From a bacterium (GTDB lineage: Bacteria; Bacillota; Bacilli; Lactobacillales; Streptococcaceae), in the NCBI GenBank assembly GCA_905221455.1, contig CAJNDF010000005.1:62001-126000 (forward strand): a stretch of DNA of 64,000 bases, read 5' to 3'. How positions within the stretch are numbered: the stretch's first letter is position 1; every line of letters begins with the position of its first letter. Shown piece after piece: positions 1 through 8,943 of the stretch. The notes beneath the pieces are model-generated. The model was not told the origin of the DNA and did no database searches. It was given only the letters and a program-made list of their open reading frames with translations. The position numbers and the translations under genes are program-made.

Positions 1-2
1 AC

Positions 3-599
3 CAGTTGACCCTACAGTTTGTTTTGGAACAGCTACTGCAAAGTCTCTATTTAGGACAGGCAGGTTTCATTAGTCTAGCGGTCTTATTTATAGGTCAAGA
101 ATTTACAGGTTCTAGCCTTCGTACCAGTTTTCTTACCTGTCCAAACCGTTTGAAATTTATAATATCTAAACTAGCTATTCTATTATGTATTGAAATTGTC
201 CTATTGGTCGCTGTAATATCATTATGTGTACTACTCGCCCAAGGATACTACAATATCAATCTTTTGAGCAATATTAAACATGTTCTAACAATTCTATTTC
301 CAGCTTGTATTTCTATTCTAACCTTCTCTCTTTTAAGTGGTATTTTTGTATTTATTTCCCAGTCTTTTATCTTAATTCTCGGAATCAGTTTATCCCTTTT
401 ATTGGGTTTGGGACAAATGTTACTACAATTCAGTTCTTTTTTTAGAAATTTACCATTACTAGCTAGTATGAATTGTTTTTATACCCATCACTTGTCGCTT
501 TATTATCCAGTGTGGCAAGGCTTAGGGATACAAATAGTTTGGTTATTAATTGTTTTTGTATTTGCTACACTGATACTTATAGGAAGAAATGTAGGCTAA
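3..599 (+). CDS. ABC-2 type transporter permease, 5' end outside the window
   Basis: About 199 residues are visible and the frame is open to the left edge, so the true start lies upstream; the TTG at position 6 is not needed. The product is almost entirely hydrophobic, with about five membrane segments. It carries an EFTGSS turn followed by basic residues (about residues 33-52), a pattern typical of ABC-2 permeases that serve bacteriocin or lantibiotic immunity and antibiotic efflux. A terminator follows directly, and a response regulator and histidine kinase lie just downstream, the usual company of such transporters. Family assignment rests on topology and this motif; the substrate cannot be told. 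Confidence 0.6.
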   Translation, partial: QLTLQFVLEQLLQSLYLGQAGFISLAVLFIGQEFTGSSLRTSFLTCPNRLKFIISKLAILLCIEIVLLVAVISLCVLLAQGYYNINLLSNIKHVLTILFPACISILTFSLLSGIFVFISQSFILILGISLSLLLGLGQMLLQFSSFFRNLPLLASMNCFYTHHLSLYYPVWQGLGIQIVWLLIVFVFATLILIGRNVG

Positions 600-623
600 A
601 GACAGGGGATATCCTGTCTTTTT
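599..623 (+). terminator. Intrinsic terminator after the ABC permease
   Basis: Hairpin with arms at 601-606 (GACAGG) and 613-618 (CCTGTC), followed by a run of T. It separates the permease transcript from the two-component genes. Confidence 0.8.
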
Positions 624-632
624 CTCGGTTAG

Positions 633-641
633 TGCTATAAT
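633..641 (+). promoter_or_regulatory. Extended -10 promoter of the response regulator gene
   Basis: TGCTATAAT is a perfect extended -10 box 19 bases before the ATG at 661, with an AGGAGGG ribosome binding site between them. Confidence 0.7.
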
Positions 642-660
642 ATAGTTAGGAGGGTGAGTT

Positions 661-1347
661 ATGGCTTATAAAATTTTGGTGGTAGATGATGATCTTGCTA
701 TTCTTCGCCTAATAAAAAAAGTACTAGAATATGAAAAATATGAAGTAGTCATACGAAATAAGATAGAAGAGATTGATCTTTGTGATTTTACAGGATTTGA
801 CTTGATTTTATTAGATATTATGATGCCTGTTAGTGGTTTAGAAATCTGTCAGATGATTCGCGAGCAGATAACTGTTCCTATCTGTTTTATAACTGCCAAG
901 GATATGGATGAAGATTTAGTAGCTGGAATCAATGCAGGTGCTGATGATTATATTATGAAGCCCTTTAGTATGCAAGAATTGTTAGCACGTGTTAAAATGC
1001 ACTTGCGTCGTGAAGAACGGACTAAAGGAAATGTTCATCAAATAAAGATTGGGAGGCTTATACTATATACGGATAGTAAGGAACTATTTGTAAACGATGA
1101 TAAGATTGCCTTGACAAGGAGGGAATTCGACATAGTGAATCTTTTGGCAAGCAACCCAAGTAAAATATATTCTATTGAGGAAATTTATAATTATCTATAT
1201 CCACAAAGTTCAGAAGCTCTTTTACGTTCGGTTTCAGAGTACATTTATCAAATTCGTCAAAAGCTGAAACCTTATCAATTAAATCCAATTAAAACCTTGT
1301 ACGGTGGAGGATATCAATGGGTAGAATCAAAAGTTTTAGACAATTAA
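661..1347 (+). CDS. OmpR-family response regulator
   Basis: 228 residues. The receiver domain occupies about residues 1-118, with acidic residues D9-D11, the phospho-acceptor Asp at about 52 (LLDIMMP) and the conserved Lys in DDYIMKPF near 101. A winged-helix trans_reg_C domain fills about 130-225. It is the DNA-binding partner of the kinase whose gene overlaps its 3' end by 31 bases. The closest functional class appears to be regulators of lantibiotic immunity and cell-envelope stress (SpaR/NsrR-like), inferred from the neighbouring ABC-2 permease and the short-loop kinase. The target genes, likely the upstream ABC transporter, are not proven by any operator I can see. Confidence 0.85.
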   Translation: MAYKILVVDDDLAILRLIKKVLEYEKYEVVIRNKIEEIDLCDFTGFDLILLDIMMPVSGLEICQMIREQITVPICFITAKDMDEDLVAGINAGADDYIMKPFSMQELLARVKMHLRREERTKGNVHQIKIGRLILYTDSKELFVNDDKIALTRREFDIVNLLASNPSKIYSIEEIYNYLYPQSSEALLRSVSEYIYQIRQKLKPYQLNPIKTLYGGGYQWVESKVLDN

Positions 1348-2405
1348 TTCGAGAAACCTGTTGGAGAATTATTTGGCAGTTTAGTCTTGGCTTACTAATG
1401 GCCTATATTATTCCCTTAGCTTCAGTATCTATACAAATAAATGAAGACGGGAAACCTCTAAAAAATAGTGGTGTTCTATCAATCTTTTTTAATGTGTCAT
1501 CATGGATATATATTTGTGTTTTATTGATTGTTCTAATAAGTTATCACATTGGAAAATTGTTGAAAAAACTGAGTTATGAAATGACTTTGATTTATGAAAA
1601 TAGTATGTGGTTGGAGATGGAATGTACAGAAAGTTTAACGGTTAAAGAATTTCGTGAGACAGGAAATCGGATTATTGTGATGCAAGATAGAATTCGACAA
1701 TTAATAGTTGATGAGAAACAGCAGAAAGAAGATTTGATGTTTCAGGTTTCAGCAGCTTCTCATGATTTAAAAACTCCCTTAACCATTATTAGGGGAAATG
1801 TGGAATTTTTGCAGGCGATAACTGAAAACGACCAATCTCAAGAATGCTTAGCAGATATAGAAAGAGCTAGTCGACAGTTACTAGATTATTTCAATCAATT
1901 GATTCACTATTCGAAAACCTATTATGATGATGAGACAGGTTGGACGGAGTATTCCTCTTCAGATTTTATCAATGAATTAGAGAAAGAAGTCTCTTTTTTG
2001 ATAAAAAATCAGATGAAGTTTTCTTTTGAACAAAATGTGAAAGGAACTGAAAACTATTATATAAATCCATCTCTTCTGATTCGTGCAATACAAAATATTT
2101 TAACAAATTCTTTGGAATACGCCGATAAACAGAATCCTAAAATTAAAATTAGAGTAGAGCAAGAGGGGAAGGAATTGAAAATAGGTATATGGAATAATGG
2201 CTCTGAATTTCCAGAGGAAGTTTTAAATAATTTTGGAAAGCTCTTTTATCGTATGGATAAAGCTAGATCGTATAAAGAGGAACATTATGGTATTGGACTT
2301 AGTTTTGTATGTAGAGTTGCAAAACTACACAAAGGCCGAGTTGAGCTTAGAAATAGAGACGAGGGAGCAGAAGTTTTAATAACTGTGAAGTGTATTAAAT
2401 CATAG
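1317..2405 (+). CDS. Sensor histidine kinase, short extracellular loop type
   Basis: 362 residues. Two membrane helices (about 17-38 and 55-77) flank a loop of only some 20 residues, so there is no sizeable sensor domain outside the cell. The HisKA box SHDLKTPLT places the phospho-acceptor at His149. The ATPase domain has an N box near NILTNSLEYA and a glycine box YGIGLSFV near 325. Short-loop kinases of this kind commonly sense through a partner ABC transporter, which fits the permease upstream. The ATG at 1317 sits behind GGTGGAGG inside the end of the regulator gene, indicating translational coupling. Confidence 0.85.
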   Translation: MGRIKSFRQLIRETCWRIIWQFSLGLLMAYIIPLASVSIQINEDGKPLKNSGVLSIFFNVSSWIYICVLLIVLISYHIGKLLKKLSYEMTLIYENSMWLEMECTESLTVKEFRETGNRIIVMQDRIRQLIVDEKQQKEDLMFQVSAASHDLKTPLTIIRGNVEFLQAITENDQSQECLADIERASRQLLDYFNQLIHYSKTYYDDETGWTEYSSSDFINELEKEVSFLIKNQMKFSFEQNVKGTENYYINPSLLIRAIQNILTNSLEYADKQNPKIKIRVEQEGKELKIGIWNNGSEFPEEVLNNFGKLFYRMDKARSYKEEHYGIGLSFVCRVAKLHKGRVELRNRDEGAEVLITVKCIKS

Positions 2406-2594
2406 TCATGCGTAGGCTGTTCATTTATGGGACCGTTTTTTAAACAATGTGAGTGTCATATCTTTCTAAGGGTTTTACTGACTACATAGATTTCATATGG
2501 GGATTCAAAGCAAGGCTTTGGCTAATTTTGTAAAGCTTCAGTAGTTACGTTTTGATTTTTATTGAAGTAGCATTCTGACTATTTTTGATATTAC
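2406..2594. other. Intergenic region between convergent genes
   Basis: Non-coding stretch after the kinase gene. The only structure I see on the plus strand is a weak hairpin at 2506-2520 (CAAAGC/GCTTTG) with a poor T tail, possibly a terminator for the kinase. Confidence 0.4.
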
Positions 2595-2626
2595 AAAAAG
2601 ACTTAGCCATCCAGCTAAGCCTTTTT
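2595..2626 (-). terminator. Terminator of the acyP-yidC unit
   Basis: A 13-bp stem (2595-2607 with 2614-2626). On the minus strand it is fully paired with one G-U and ends in T residues. On the plus strand the same position is an A-C mismatch, so it works mainly for yidC but may act both ways. Confidence 0.8.
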
Positions 2627-2630
2627 CTTC

Positions 2631-3557
2631 TTATCTCGAACGTTGTTTTCCAGCGTTGCGATTTTTGTGTTTTTTCTTGCTTGTGATAGCAGTTGGTTGT
2701 TCAGGGGTAACATCTTTTCGTCCACTTGGTGTAGAGAAAGCACGTGCTTTTGGTGGGTTCTTGGCTAGTTCTTCACGGACTTTTTTGCGAAGTTTTGGAC
2801 GAACGATATAGTTGACGATAAACTGTTGGAGAATCATCATGAAACCACCGACAACCCAGTAAAGTGTGACACTGGCTGGTGAAATGAGGGAGAAGACGAC
2901 AATCGTGACTGGGCTCACGTAAGCCATTTTCTTGATTTGTTCTCTTTGTGTTTCATCCTCTACTCCGTGAAGTGAAAGGAGCGATTGAAGATAGTAAAGG
3001 ACACCAGCGCAGGCAACCAAAATCATACTTGGAGAACCTAGAGGAATACCTAGGTAACTTGCTTGAGCAACCCCTTCAGTATGTTGGGCAGCAAAGTAAA
3101 TTGCAGAGAAGAAAGGCATTTGAAGGAGGATAGGGAAACATCCTACACCACCAAACATGCTGATGCCGTGCTCTTTTTGAGCGGCAAAGAGAGCTTGTTG
3201 GGCTTCAAGTTTTTCTTCTTGAGTAGTCGCTTCCTTGAGACGAGTTTGATGTGGCTCAAGGACGTGCTTAAGGGCGTTCATCTTTTCAGAGTGAAGCGTT
3301 GCCTTCCATGATTGGTAGATACCAAGTGGCAAGATAATCAAGCGCACGATAATGGTTACGATAATGATAGCGACACCGAAGCCTAGACCTTTATCAGTAG
3401 CGAAGTACTTGATAGCTTCAGCCATAGGCGCTCCGATCGTATTCCAAATAAATCCTATTGGCTTTCCTGTGGCTTTATCGACGCTAACACAGCCAGTCAA
3501 GACAAGCAACATAGCCACTCCCATAGCCGAGAGTGCAAAACGTTTAATAGATTTCAC
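2631..3557 (-). CDS. yidC: YidC/Oxa1-family membrane protein insertase (YidC2 type)
   Basis: 308 residues starting at GTG with an AAGGA site upstream. The N-terminus is a lipoprotein signal with lipobox LTGC (Cys at about 23). The core with five membrane helices (about 55-255) contains the family's conserved region that inserts membrane proteins alone or with SecYEG. The C-terminal tail of some 50 residues is strongly basic (ends KKKHKNRNAGKQRSR). Streptococci carry two YidC proteins; the long basic tail and the acyP neighbour point to the YidC2 copy rather than the one beside rnpA. The tail is thought to contact ribosomes. Confidence 0.92.
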   Translation of the reverse strand: MKSIKRFALSAMGVAMLLVLTGCVSVDKATGKPIGFIWNTIGAPMAEAIKYFATDKGLGFGVAIIIVTIIVRLIILPLGIYQSWKATLHSEKMNALKHVLEPHQTRLKEATTQEEKLEAQQALFAAQKEHGISMFGGVGCFPILLQMPFFSAIYFAAQHTEGVAQASYLGIPLGSPSMILVACAGVLYYLQSLLSLHGVEDETQREQIKKMAYVSPVTIVVFSLISPASVTLYWVVGGFMMILQQFIVNYIVRPKLRKKVREELAKNPPKARAFSTPSGRKDVTPEQPTAITSKKKHKNRNAGKQRSR

Positions 3558-3634
3558 TGTTTTTGTTCCTTCTTTAAAAATTATACCTTTCTATTCTACT
3601 GTTTTTTTACAAAATATACAATAGTTCTAGAGAC

Positions 3635-3913
3635 CTAATTTGCAATTTTGAAGTCAGAGTAAGGAGGAAAGTTGCTCAGTTGGACATCTAAGTAGCTGAC
3701 TTTTGAAAAAGGTGTGGGTCCTTTTCGTATTTCTTGGATAAATTTCGCCATGATGGCAGATGAGTCTGCTTGAGCTAAGATTTCGACTGTGCCATCGTCG
3801 TTATTCCATACTCGGCCTGTGATGCCACCAATTTCAAGCGCCAGGCTGTAAACACCCCAACGAAAGCCGACTCCCTGTACCCTACCTTGGGCAATCATTC
3901 TAACCTTTTGCAT
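3635..3913 (-). CDS. acyP: Acylphosphatase
   Basis: 92 residues, full length for the family. The phosphate-binding loop GRVQGVGFR (about 11-19) with catalytic Arg19 and the catalytic Asn in VWNNDDG (about 38) are both present. The enzyme hydrolyses acyl phosphates such as carbamoyl or acetyl phosphate in the cytoplasm. It lies 77 bases upstream of yidC on the same strand and probably shares its transcript. Its promoter overlaps that of the divergent methyltransferase gene: the AT-rich box at 3934-3944 can be read as a -10 on both strands. Confidence 0.93.
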   Translation of the reverse strand: MQKVRMIAQGRVQGVGFRWGVYSLALEIGGITGRVWNNDDGTVEILAQADSSAIMAKFIQEIRKGPTPFSKVSYLDVQLSNFPPYSDFKIAN

Positions 3914-3931
3914 ACCAAACCCCTTTGATTG

Positions 3932-3940
3932 TGTTATAAT
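3932..3940 (+). promoter_or_regulatory. Extended -10 giving a probable leaderless transcript
   Basis: TGTTATAAT ends at 3940 and the ATG of the methyltransferase begins at 3947. With the usual 6-7 base gap, transcription would start on the A of the start codon. There is no Shine-Dalgarno between them. Confidence 0.7.
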
Positions 3941-3946
3941 ATTTCT

Positions 3947-4687
3947 ATGACTATTATAACCTCAAAAGCCAATTCTGTGGTAAAAAATGCCAAGAAATTA
4001 CACCAAAAAAAATACCGCAAGTCTGCCTATTTGATTGAAGGATGTCACTTGTTTGAAGAAGCTGTTCAAGCTGGGGTGACGATTGAGAAGATCTTTGCCC
4101 TAGAAACTTACCGAGATCAGTTAGCTACTTTTCCGCAAACTGTCTGGGTGTCAGAGGATATTTTGCTAGATTTGGCGGATTCTCAGACTCCACAGGGAAT
4201 TGTTGCGGTGGTTCAAAAAGAAGAAGTAGGGCAAGCTGACTTTAGTCAGGGCAAGTTCTTATTTTTGGAAGATGTGCAAGATCCTGGTAATGTGGGAACG
4301 ATCATTCGAACTGCGGATGCAGCAGGTTTTACTGGAGTGATTGTTTCAGATAAATCGGCAGATATCTACAGTCTCAAGACCCTACGTTCTATGCAAGGCA
4401 GTCATTTCCATCTGCCCATTTATCGGATGTCGAGCCAAGCGCTTCTCGAGGAAGCTAAAAAGGCTGGTATCCCTGTGCTAGCAACCACTCTTTCTAAGGA
4501 TTCTAAAGATTATCGTGACTTGCCTCATTTAGATCAGTTTGTCTTGGTTATGGGAAATGAGGGTCAAGGAATTAGTCCCCTCATGGCTGAAAGTGCAGAC
4601 CAGTTGGTTCACATTAGCATGAAGGGTCAGGCAGAGAGTCTGAACGTTGCAGTTGCAGCAGGTATTTTGATTTTCCATTTAAGCTAA
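3947..4687 (+). CDS. TrmH/SpoU-family RNA 2'-O-ribose methyltransferase
   Basis: 246 residues from the ATG at 3947; a further upstream in-frame ATG falls inside the -10 box and is unlikely. An N-terminal substrate-binding part (about 1-95) precedes the knotted SpoU domain (about 105-246), with family motifs around NVGTIIRTADAAG, VMGNEGQGIS and LNVAVAAGI that form the SAM-binding trefoil knot. It probably methylates a ribose in rRNA or tRNA; the exact nucleotide cannot be assigned from sequence. It is divergent from acyP and apparently translated from a leaderless mRNA. Confidence 0.88.
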   Translation: MTIITSKANSVVKNAKKLHQKKYRKSAYLIEGCHLFEEAVQAGVTIEKIFALETYRDQLATFPQTVWVSEDILLDLADSQTPQGIVAVVQKEEVGQADFSQGKFLFLEDVQDPGNVGTIIRTADAAGFTGVIVSDKSADIYSLKTLRSMQGSHFHLPIYRMSSQALLEEAKKAGIPVLATTLSKDSKDYRDLPHLDQFVLVMGNEGQGISPLMAESADQLVHISMKGQAESLNVAVAAGILIFHLS

Positions 4688-4741
4688 TTTTAACTTTCTT
4701 TGTTATAATCAAGGAAAGATATTCATAGAAAAGGAGAAAAG

Positions 4742-5425
4742 ATGAATTATACTATTATACAAGACCGTACTGGTCTCAATCAATTTTACGCTAAGGTCTA
4801 TGCCTTTGTTGGGCTAGGAATCGGGCTATCCGCTTTGGTATCTGGCCTCATGTTGACAGTCTTTCAGTCTCAGTTGGTTTACTTTTTGATGCAGGGGCGT
4901 CTCTGGTTGACCATTGCTACTTTTGCGGAGTTGGCCTTGGTTTTCGTTGCCAGCAGTATGGCTTCAAAGAATAGTCCAGCTGCTCTTCCAGTATTTTTAC
5001 TTTACTCAGTATTAAACGGCTTTACCCTTAGTTTTGTGGTAGCCTTCTATACTCCAGGTACAGTTTTATCTGCCTTTGTATCGAGCGCTCTTCTTTTCTT
5101 TGTCATGGCAGCAGTTGGCATGTTCACTAAGAAAGATTTGAGTGGTCTTGGTCGAGCGATGATGGCGGCTCTTATCGGTTTGATTATTGCCATGGTAGTC
5201 AATATTTTCTCGGCTAGTGGTTTCTTTGATTATATGATTAGCCTAGCCATGGTCTTGGTCTTCTCTGGGCTGATTGCTTGGGATAACCAAAGGATTCGCC
5301 TTGCCTATGAACAATCACAAGGTCGTGTAGCGACAGGCTGGGTTGTGTCAATGGCTCTCAGTCTCTATCTTGATTTTATCAATCTTTTCCTAAGTATTTT
5401 ACGTATCTTTGGTCGCAATGACTAG
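4742..5425 (+). CDS. Bax inhibitor-1 family membrane protein
   Basis: 227 residues with seven predicted membrane helices, as usual for the BI-1/YccA/YetJ family. The C-terminal half carries the conserved acidic positions in the last helices (WDNQRIR near 182 and LDFINLFLSILRIFG at the end). Bacterial relatives such as YetJ are pH-sensitive calcium leak channels; whether this one conducts calcium is inference. It has its own RBS (AAAAGGAG) and is followed by a strong terminator, so it is a single-gene unit. Confidence 0.85.
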   Translation: MNYTIIQDRTGLNQFYAKVYAFVGLGIGLSALVSGLMLTVFQSQLVYFLMQGRLWLTIATFAELALVFVASSMASKNSPAALPVFLLYSVLNGFTLSFVVAFYTPGTVLSAFVSSALLFFVMAAVGMFTKKDLSGLGRAMMAALIGLIIAMVVNIFSASGFFDYMISLAMVLVFSGLIAWDNQRIRLAYEQSQGRVATGWVVSMALSLYLDFINLFLSILRIFGRND

Positions 5426-5437
5426 AGGGTTCATGAC

Positions 5438-5468
5438 ATCAGTGTTCCAAGGAGCACTGATTTTTTTA
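5438..5468 (+). terminator. Intrinsic terminator after the BI-1 gene
   Basis: ATCAGTGTTC (5438-5447) pairs with GAGCACTGAT (5452-5461), followed by six more T. Confidence 0.88.
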
Positions 5469-5500
5469 AATTTTCTCTTTTCTTTTCTTGGAAATAGGTG

Positions 5501-5506
5501 TATAAT
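5501..5506 (+). promoter_or_regulatory. -10 box of asnA
   Basis: Perfect TATAAT 30 bases before the asnA start; no convincing -35 is visible. A GAGGAG site precedes the ATG. Confidence 0.55.
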
Positions 5507-5536
5507 GCTTTTAATTAAATTTTTGAGGAGTAGCCT

Positions 5537-6529
5537 ATGAAGAAAAGTTTTATCCATCAACAAGAAGAAATTTCTTTTGTCAAAAACACTTTTACCCAGT
5601 ATTTGAAAGACAAGCTAGAAGTTGTCGAAGTTCAAGGCCCTATCTTGAGCAAGGTCGGTGACGGGATGCAGGATAACCTGTCCGGTGTGGAAAATCCAGT
5701 ATCTGTTAAGGTTTTGCAGATTCCTGATGAAACCTATGAAGTGGTGCACTCACTTGCCAAATGGAAACGCCATACTTTGGCTCGTTTTGGTTTCGGTGAG
5801 GGTGAAGGTCTTTTCGTCCACATGAAGGCCCTTCGTCCAGACGAAGATTCGCTGGATGCAACCCACTCTGTCTTTGTGGATCAGTGGGACTGGGAGAAGG
5901 TCATTCCAAATGGTCAACGAAACATTGCTTACCTAAAAGAAACTGTTGAGAAGATTTATAAGGCCATTCGTTTGACAGAACTAGCTGTTGAAGCCCGCTA
6001 TGACATCGAGTCTATCTTGCCAAAACAAATCACTTTTATCCACACAGAAGAGTTGGTAGAACGCTACCCAGACTTGACTCCAAAAGAACGTGAAAATGCT
6101 ATCTGTAAAGAATTTGGAGCAGTTTTCTTGATTGGTATCGGTGGTGAATTGCCAGACGGTAAACCGCACGATGGACGTGCACCAGACTACGATGACTGGA
6201 CAAGTGAGTCTGAAAATGGCTACAAAGGTCTTAACGGCGATATTCTTGTTTGGAATGAAGCTCTAGGTGGAGCCTTTGAGTTGTCTTCTATGGGGATCCG
6301 TGTAGATGAAGAAACCCTTCGCCGTCAGGTAGAAATCACAGGTGATGAAGACCGTTTGGAATTGGAATGGCACAAGGCTTTGTTGAATGGCCTATTCCCA
6401 TTGACAATCGGTGGAGGAATTGGACAATCTCGTATGGCCATGTTCTTACTTCGCAAGAAACATATCGGAGAAGTGCAAACAAGTGTTTGGCCTCAAGAAG
6501 TCCGCGATACTTACGAAAATATTTTGTAG
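5537..6529 (+). CDS. asnA: Aspartate-ammonia ligase (asparagine synthetase A)
   Basis: 330 residues, the normal AsnA length. It makes asparagine from aspartate and ammonia with ATP through an aspartyl-AMP intermediate, using a class II tRNA-synthetase-like fold. Recognisable blocks include [15 protein letters not shown] near 37, [12 protein letters not shown] near 116 and the C-terminal [11 protein letters not shown] (about 292-302), which is the class II motif 3. It is transcribed alone between two terminators. I see no T-box or other leader in the short 5' region. Confidence 0.96.
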   Translation: MKKSFIHQQEEISFVKNTFTQYLKDKLEVVEVQGPILSKVGDGMQDNLSGVENPVSVKVLQIPDETYEVVHSLAKWKRHTLARFGFGEGEGLFVHMKALRPDEDSLDATHSVFVDQWDWEKVIPNGQRNIAYLKETVEKIYKAIRLTELAVEARYDIESILPKQITFIHTEELVERYPDLTPKERENAICKEFGAVFLIGIGGELPDGKPHDGRAPDYDDWTSESENGYKGLNGDILVWNEALGGAFELSSMGIRVDEETLRRQVEITGDEDRLELEWHKALLNGLFPLTIGGGIGQSRMAMFLLRKKHIGEVQTSVWPQEVRDTYENIL

Positions 6530-6534
6530 AGAAT

Positions 6535-6560
6535 CGAACCGCAAGGTTCGGTTTTCTTTC
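6535..6560 (+). terminator. Terminator after asnA
   Basis: CGAACC-GCAA-GGTTCG hairpin (6535-6550) followed by a pyrimidine-rich, T-dominated tail. Confidence 0.7.
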
Positions 6561-6577
6561 TCTTTTCGCCTATAATT

Positions 6578-6586
6578 TGGTATAAT
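6578..6586 (+). promoter_or_regulatory. Extended -10 giving a probable leaderless rsmD transcript
   Basis: TGGTATAAT ends at 6586 and the rsmD ATG is at 6594, seven bases later. No ribosome binding site fits in between. Confidence 0.7.
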
Positions 6587-6593
6587 AAACGGT

Positions 6594-7133
6594 ATGAAAA
6601 TCGTATCAGGAATCTATGGGGGACGGCCCCTCAAAACGCTAGAAGGTAAGACGACAAGGCCCACTTCGGATAAGGTTAGGGGAGCTATTTTTAACATGAT
6701 TGGTCCCTACTTTGAAGGGGGGCGGGTCTTGGACCTTTATGCAGGTAGTGGTGGCTTATCTATCGAGGCAGTCTCACGTGGCATGGCTAGCGCTGTTTTG
6801 GTGGAGCGAGACCGTAAGGCTCAGGCTATCGTGGCTGAAAATATTCAGATGACCAAGGAAGTTGGAAAATTTCAACTCCTCAAGATGGATGCGGAACGAG
6901 CCTTGGAGCAGGTATCTGGGGAATTCGACCTCATTTTCCTAGACCCTCCCTATGCCAAGGAACAAATCGTAGCAGATATTGAAAAAATGGCTGAAAGAGC
7001 GCTTTTTTCTGAAGATGTCATGGTCGTGTGTGAGACAGATAAAGCTGTTGAACTTCCAGAAGAAATTGCCTGCCTGGGCATCTGGAAGGAAAAAATTTAT
7101 GGAATTAGTAAGGTGACAGTCTATGTCAGATAA
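6594..7133 (+). CDS. rsmD: 16S rRNA (guanine966-N2)-methyltransferase
   Basis: 179 residues, typical for RsmD. The SAM-binding motif [15 protein letters not shown] lies near 43-57 and the catalytic LDPPY motif near 116-120, which identifies an amino-methylating N6/N2 enzyme. It modifies G966 of 16S rRNA during 30S assembly. The start directly follows an extended -10 box. The 3' end overlaps coaD by 11 bases, so rsmD, coaD and the next protease gene form a coupled operon, an arrangement seen across Firmicutes. Confidence 0.95.
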   Translation: MKIVSGIYGGRPLKTLEGKTTRPTSDKVRGAIFNMIGPYFEGGRVLDLYAGSGGLSIEAVSRGMASAVLVERDRKAQAIVAENIQMTKEVGKFQLLKMDAERALEQVSGEFDLIFLDPPYAKEQIVADIEKMAERALFSEDVMVVCETDKAVELPEEIACLGIWKEKIYGISKVTVYVR

Positions 7134-7611
7134 GATTGGCTTATTCACAGGCTCATTTGATCCGATGACAAATGGGCATCTGGATATGATTGAACGGGCT
7201 AGCAAACTCTTTGATAAGCTCTATGTGGGTATTTTTTTTAATCCCCACAAACAAGGATTTCTCCCTATCGAAAATCGTAAACGGGGGCTGGAAAAGGCAG
7301 TGGGACATTTGGAAAATGTTGCAGTCGTGTCTTCTCATGATGAATTGGTAGTCGATGTCGCAAAAAGACTGGGGGCTACTTGCCTAGTGCGGGGTTTGAG
7401 AAATGCGGCGGATTTGCAATATGAAGCCAGTTTCGACTACTACAACCATCAGCTGTCTCCTGATATAGAGACCATTTATTTACATAGCCGACCGGAGCAT
7501 CTCTATATTAGTTCATCCGGTGTTCGAGAGCTGTTGAAATTTGGTCAGGATATTGCCTGCTATGTTCCTGAGAGTATTTTGGAGGAAATAAGAAATGAAA
7601 AAAAAGATTAG
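7123..7611 (+). CDS. coaD: Phosphopantetheine adenylyltransferase
   Basis: 162 residues. The nucleotidyltransferase signature [12 protein letters not shown] (about 9-20, the T/HxGH motif) and the C-terminal [10 protein letters not shown] near 129-138 (equivalent to ISST) are intact. It transfers AMP from ATP to 4'-phosphopantetheine, the penultimate step of coenzyme A synthesis. The start lies inside the end of rsmD and the end overlaps the next gene by 17 bases, so translation is coupled. Confidence 0.96.
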   Translation: MSDKIGLFTGSFDPMTNGHLDMIERASKLFDKLYVGIFFNPHKQGFLPIENRKRGLEKAVGHLENVAVVSSHDELVVDVAKRLGATCLVRGLRNAADLQYEASFDYYNHQLSPDIETIYLHSRPEHLYISSSGVRELLKFGQDIACYVPESILEEIRNEKKD

Positions 7612-8632
7612 ATGGCCCTTATATGTCATTGCGGCCTTAATTGTGACTTTCTTGGCATTTGTAGTGCCCTTGCCCTACTATATAGAGGTTCCAGGTGGTT
7701 CGGAAGATATTCGCCAAGTCCTTAAAGTCAATGATACAGAAGATAAGGAAGCTGGTGCCTATCACTTCGTTACGGTTGGTGTTCAGCATGCTACTTTAGC
7801 TCATATGATTTATGCTTGGTTGACGCCTTTTACAGATATTCGTAGTGCTCAGGAGACTACAGGTGGTTCTTCAGATGTTGAATTTATGCGAATCAATCAA
7901 TTCTACATGCAAACATCGCAAAATATGGCCAAGTATCAAGGTCTAAAAACAGCTGGTAAGGATATTGAACTCAAATATCTTGGGGTTTATGTCTTGACTG
8001 TGACGGATAATTCGACCTTTAAAGGGATTCTCAACATCTCTGATACAGTCACAGCAGTCAATGATCAGACTTTTGACAGTTCCAAAGATTTGATTGATTA
8101 CGTCAATTCTCAAAAACTAGGGGACTCCGTCAAGGTGACCTATGAAGAGGATGGGCAAACCAAGTCTGCAGAAGGTAAGATTATCACCTTGGAAAATGGC
8201 AAAAATGGGATTGGAATCGGTTTGATTGACCGTACAGAAGTAACCAGTGATGTCCCAATTCGCTTTTCAACAGCTGGTATCGGTGGTCCAAGTGCTGGTC
8301 TCATGTTTAGTTTGGCTATCTATACTCAAATAGCTGATCCGGGTCTTCGTAACGGCCGTATCGTTGCTGGTACAGGGACCATTGACCGCGATGGTAATGT
8401 GGGGGACATTGGAGGTATTGATAAGAAAGTTGTAGCTTCGGCTAGAGAAGGTGCCGCGATTTTCTTTGCACCTGATAACCCTGTTAGCGAAGAAGAACAA
8501 AAAGCGCATCCGGATGCGAAAAACAACTACCAAACAGCTTTGGAAGCAGCTAAAACAATTAAGACGGATATGAAAATCGTGCCAGTTAAAACCCTACAGG
8601 ATGCAATTGATTACTTGAAAAACAATCCCTAG
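7595..8632 (+). CDS. Membrane-anchored PDZ/Lon-type serine protease (SepM/YlbL family)
   Basis: 345 residues. One N-terminal helix (about 8-28) anchors it, a PDZ domain spans about 115-190, and a Lon-type proteolytic domain fills about 215-340, with catalytic Ser in GGPSAGLMF (about 232) and Lys in [10 protein letters not shown] (about 275). The S. mutans member SepM trims the competence peptide CSP outside the cell and B. subtilis YlbL is a related protease. The substrate here is not evident; processing of a secreted peptide is an inference from the family. The gene overlaps coaD by 17 bases. Confidence 0.87.
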   Translation: MKKKIRWPLYVIAALIVTFLAFVVPLPYYIEVPGGSEDIRQVLKVNDTEDKEAGAYHFVTVGVQHATLAHMIYAWLTPFTDIRSAQETTGGSSDVEFMRINQFYMQTSQNMAKYQGLKTAGKDIELKYLGVYVLTVTDNSTFKGILNISDTVTAVNDQTFDSSKDLIDYVNSQKLGDSVKVTYEEDGQTKSAEGKIITLENGKNGIGIGLIDRTEVTSDVPIRFSTAGIGGPSAGLMFSLAIYTQIADPGLRNGRIVAGTGTIDRDGNVGDIGGIDKKVVASAREGAAIFFAPDNPVSEEEQKAHPDAKNNYQTALEAAKTIKTDMKIVPVKTLQDAIDYLKNNP

Positions 8633-8674
8633 CTTTTAAGTGAAGTTTCCAAACTAGCGCACAAACAGAGAAGA

Positions 8675-8683
8675 TGGTATAAT
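8675..8683 (+). promoter_or_regulatory. Extended -10 giving a probable leaderless transcript
   Basis: TGGTATAAT ends at 8683; the ATG of the next gene is at 8690, leaving six bases and no ribosome binding site. Confidence 0.7.
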
Positions 8684-8689
8684 AGTCAA

Positions 8690-8920
8690 ATGGTTCAATT
8701 ATTATTCACTCTAAGCAGTCACATGCTCTTTATTTATGTGAGTTTTTACCTTTTAAAGGATCTTGTTAGATGGGAAAAGGTTTTAAAAGTAACAGCTGAA
8801 AATACAAGAAAAGTTCGTTTATTAGTAGCCTTTTTCAGCATTGTAATGGGCTACATCATGAGTTCTTTCTTTATCAGCCTATATCAGTTGTGGCAAGAAG
8901 CGCTTAGAGGATTATTATAA
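8690..8920 (+). CDS. DUF1146 family small membrane protein (YwzB-like)
   Basis: 76 residues with two membrane helices (about 5-22 and 42-65). The family is found next to murA in many Firmicutes, as here, but has no established function. It starts six bases after an extended -10 box and so appears to be expressed from a leaderless mRNA that continues into murA 23 bases downstream. Confidence 0.75.
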   Translation: MVQLLFTLSSHMLFIYVSFYLLKDLVRWEKVLKVTAENTRKVRLLVAFFSIVMGYIMSSFFISLYQLWQEALRGLL

Positions 8921-8943
8921 AATCAAATGTAAAGGAAATAAGT

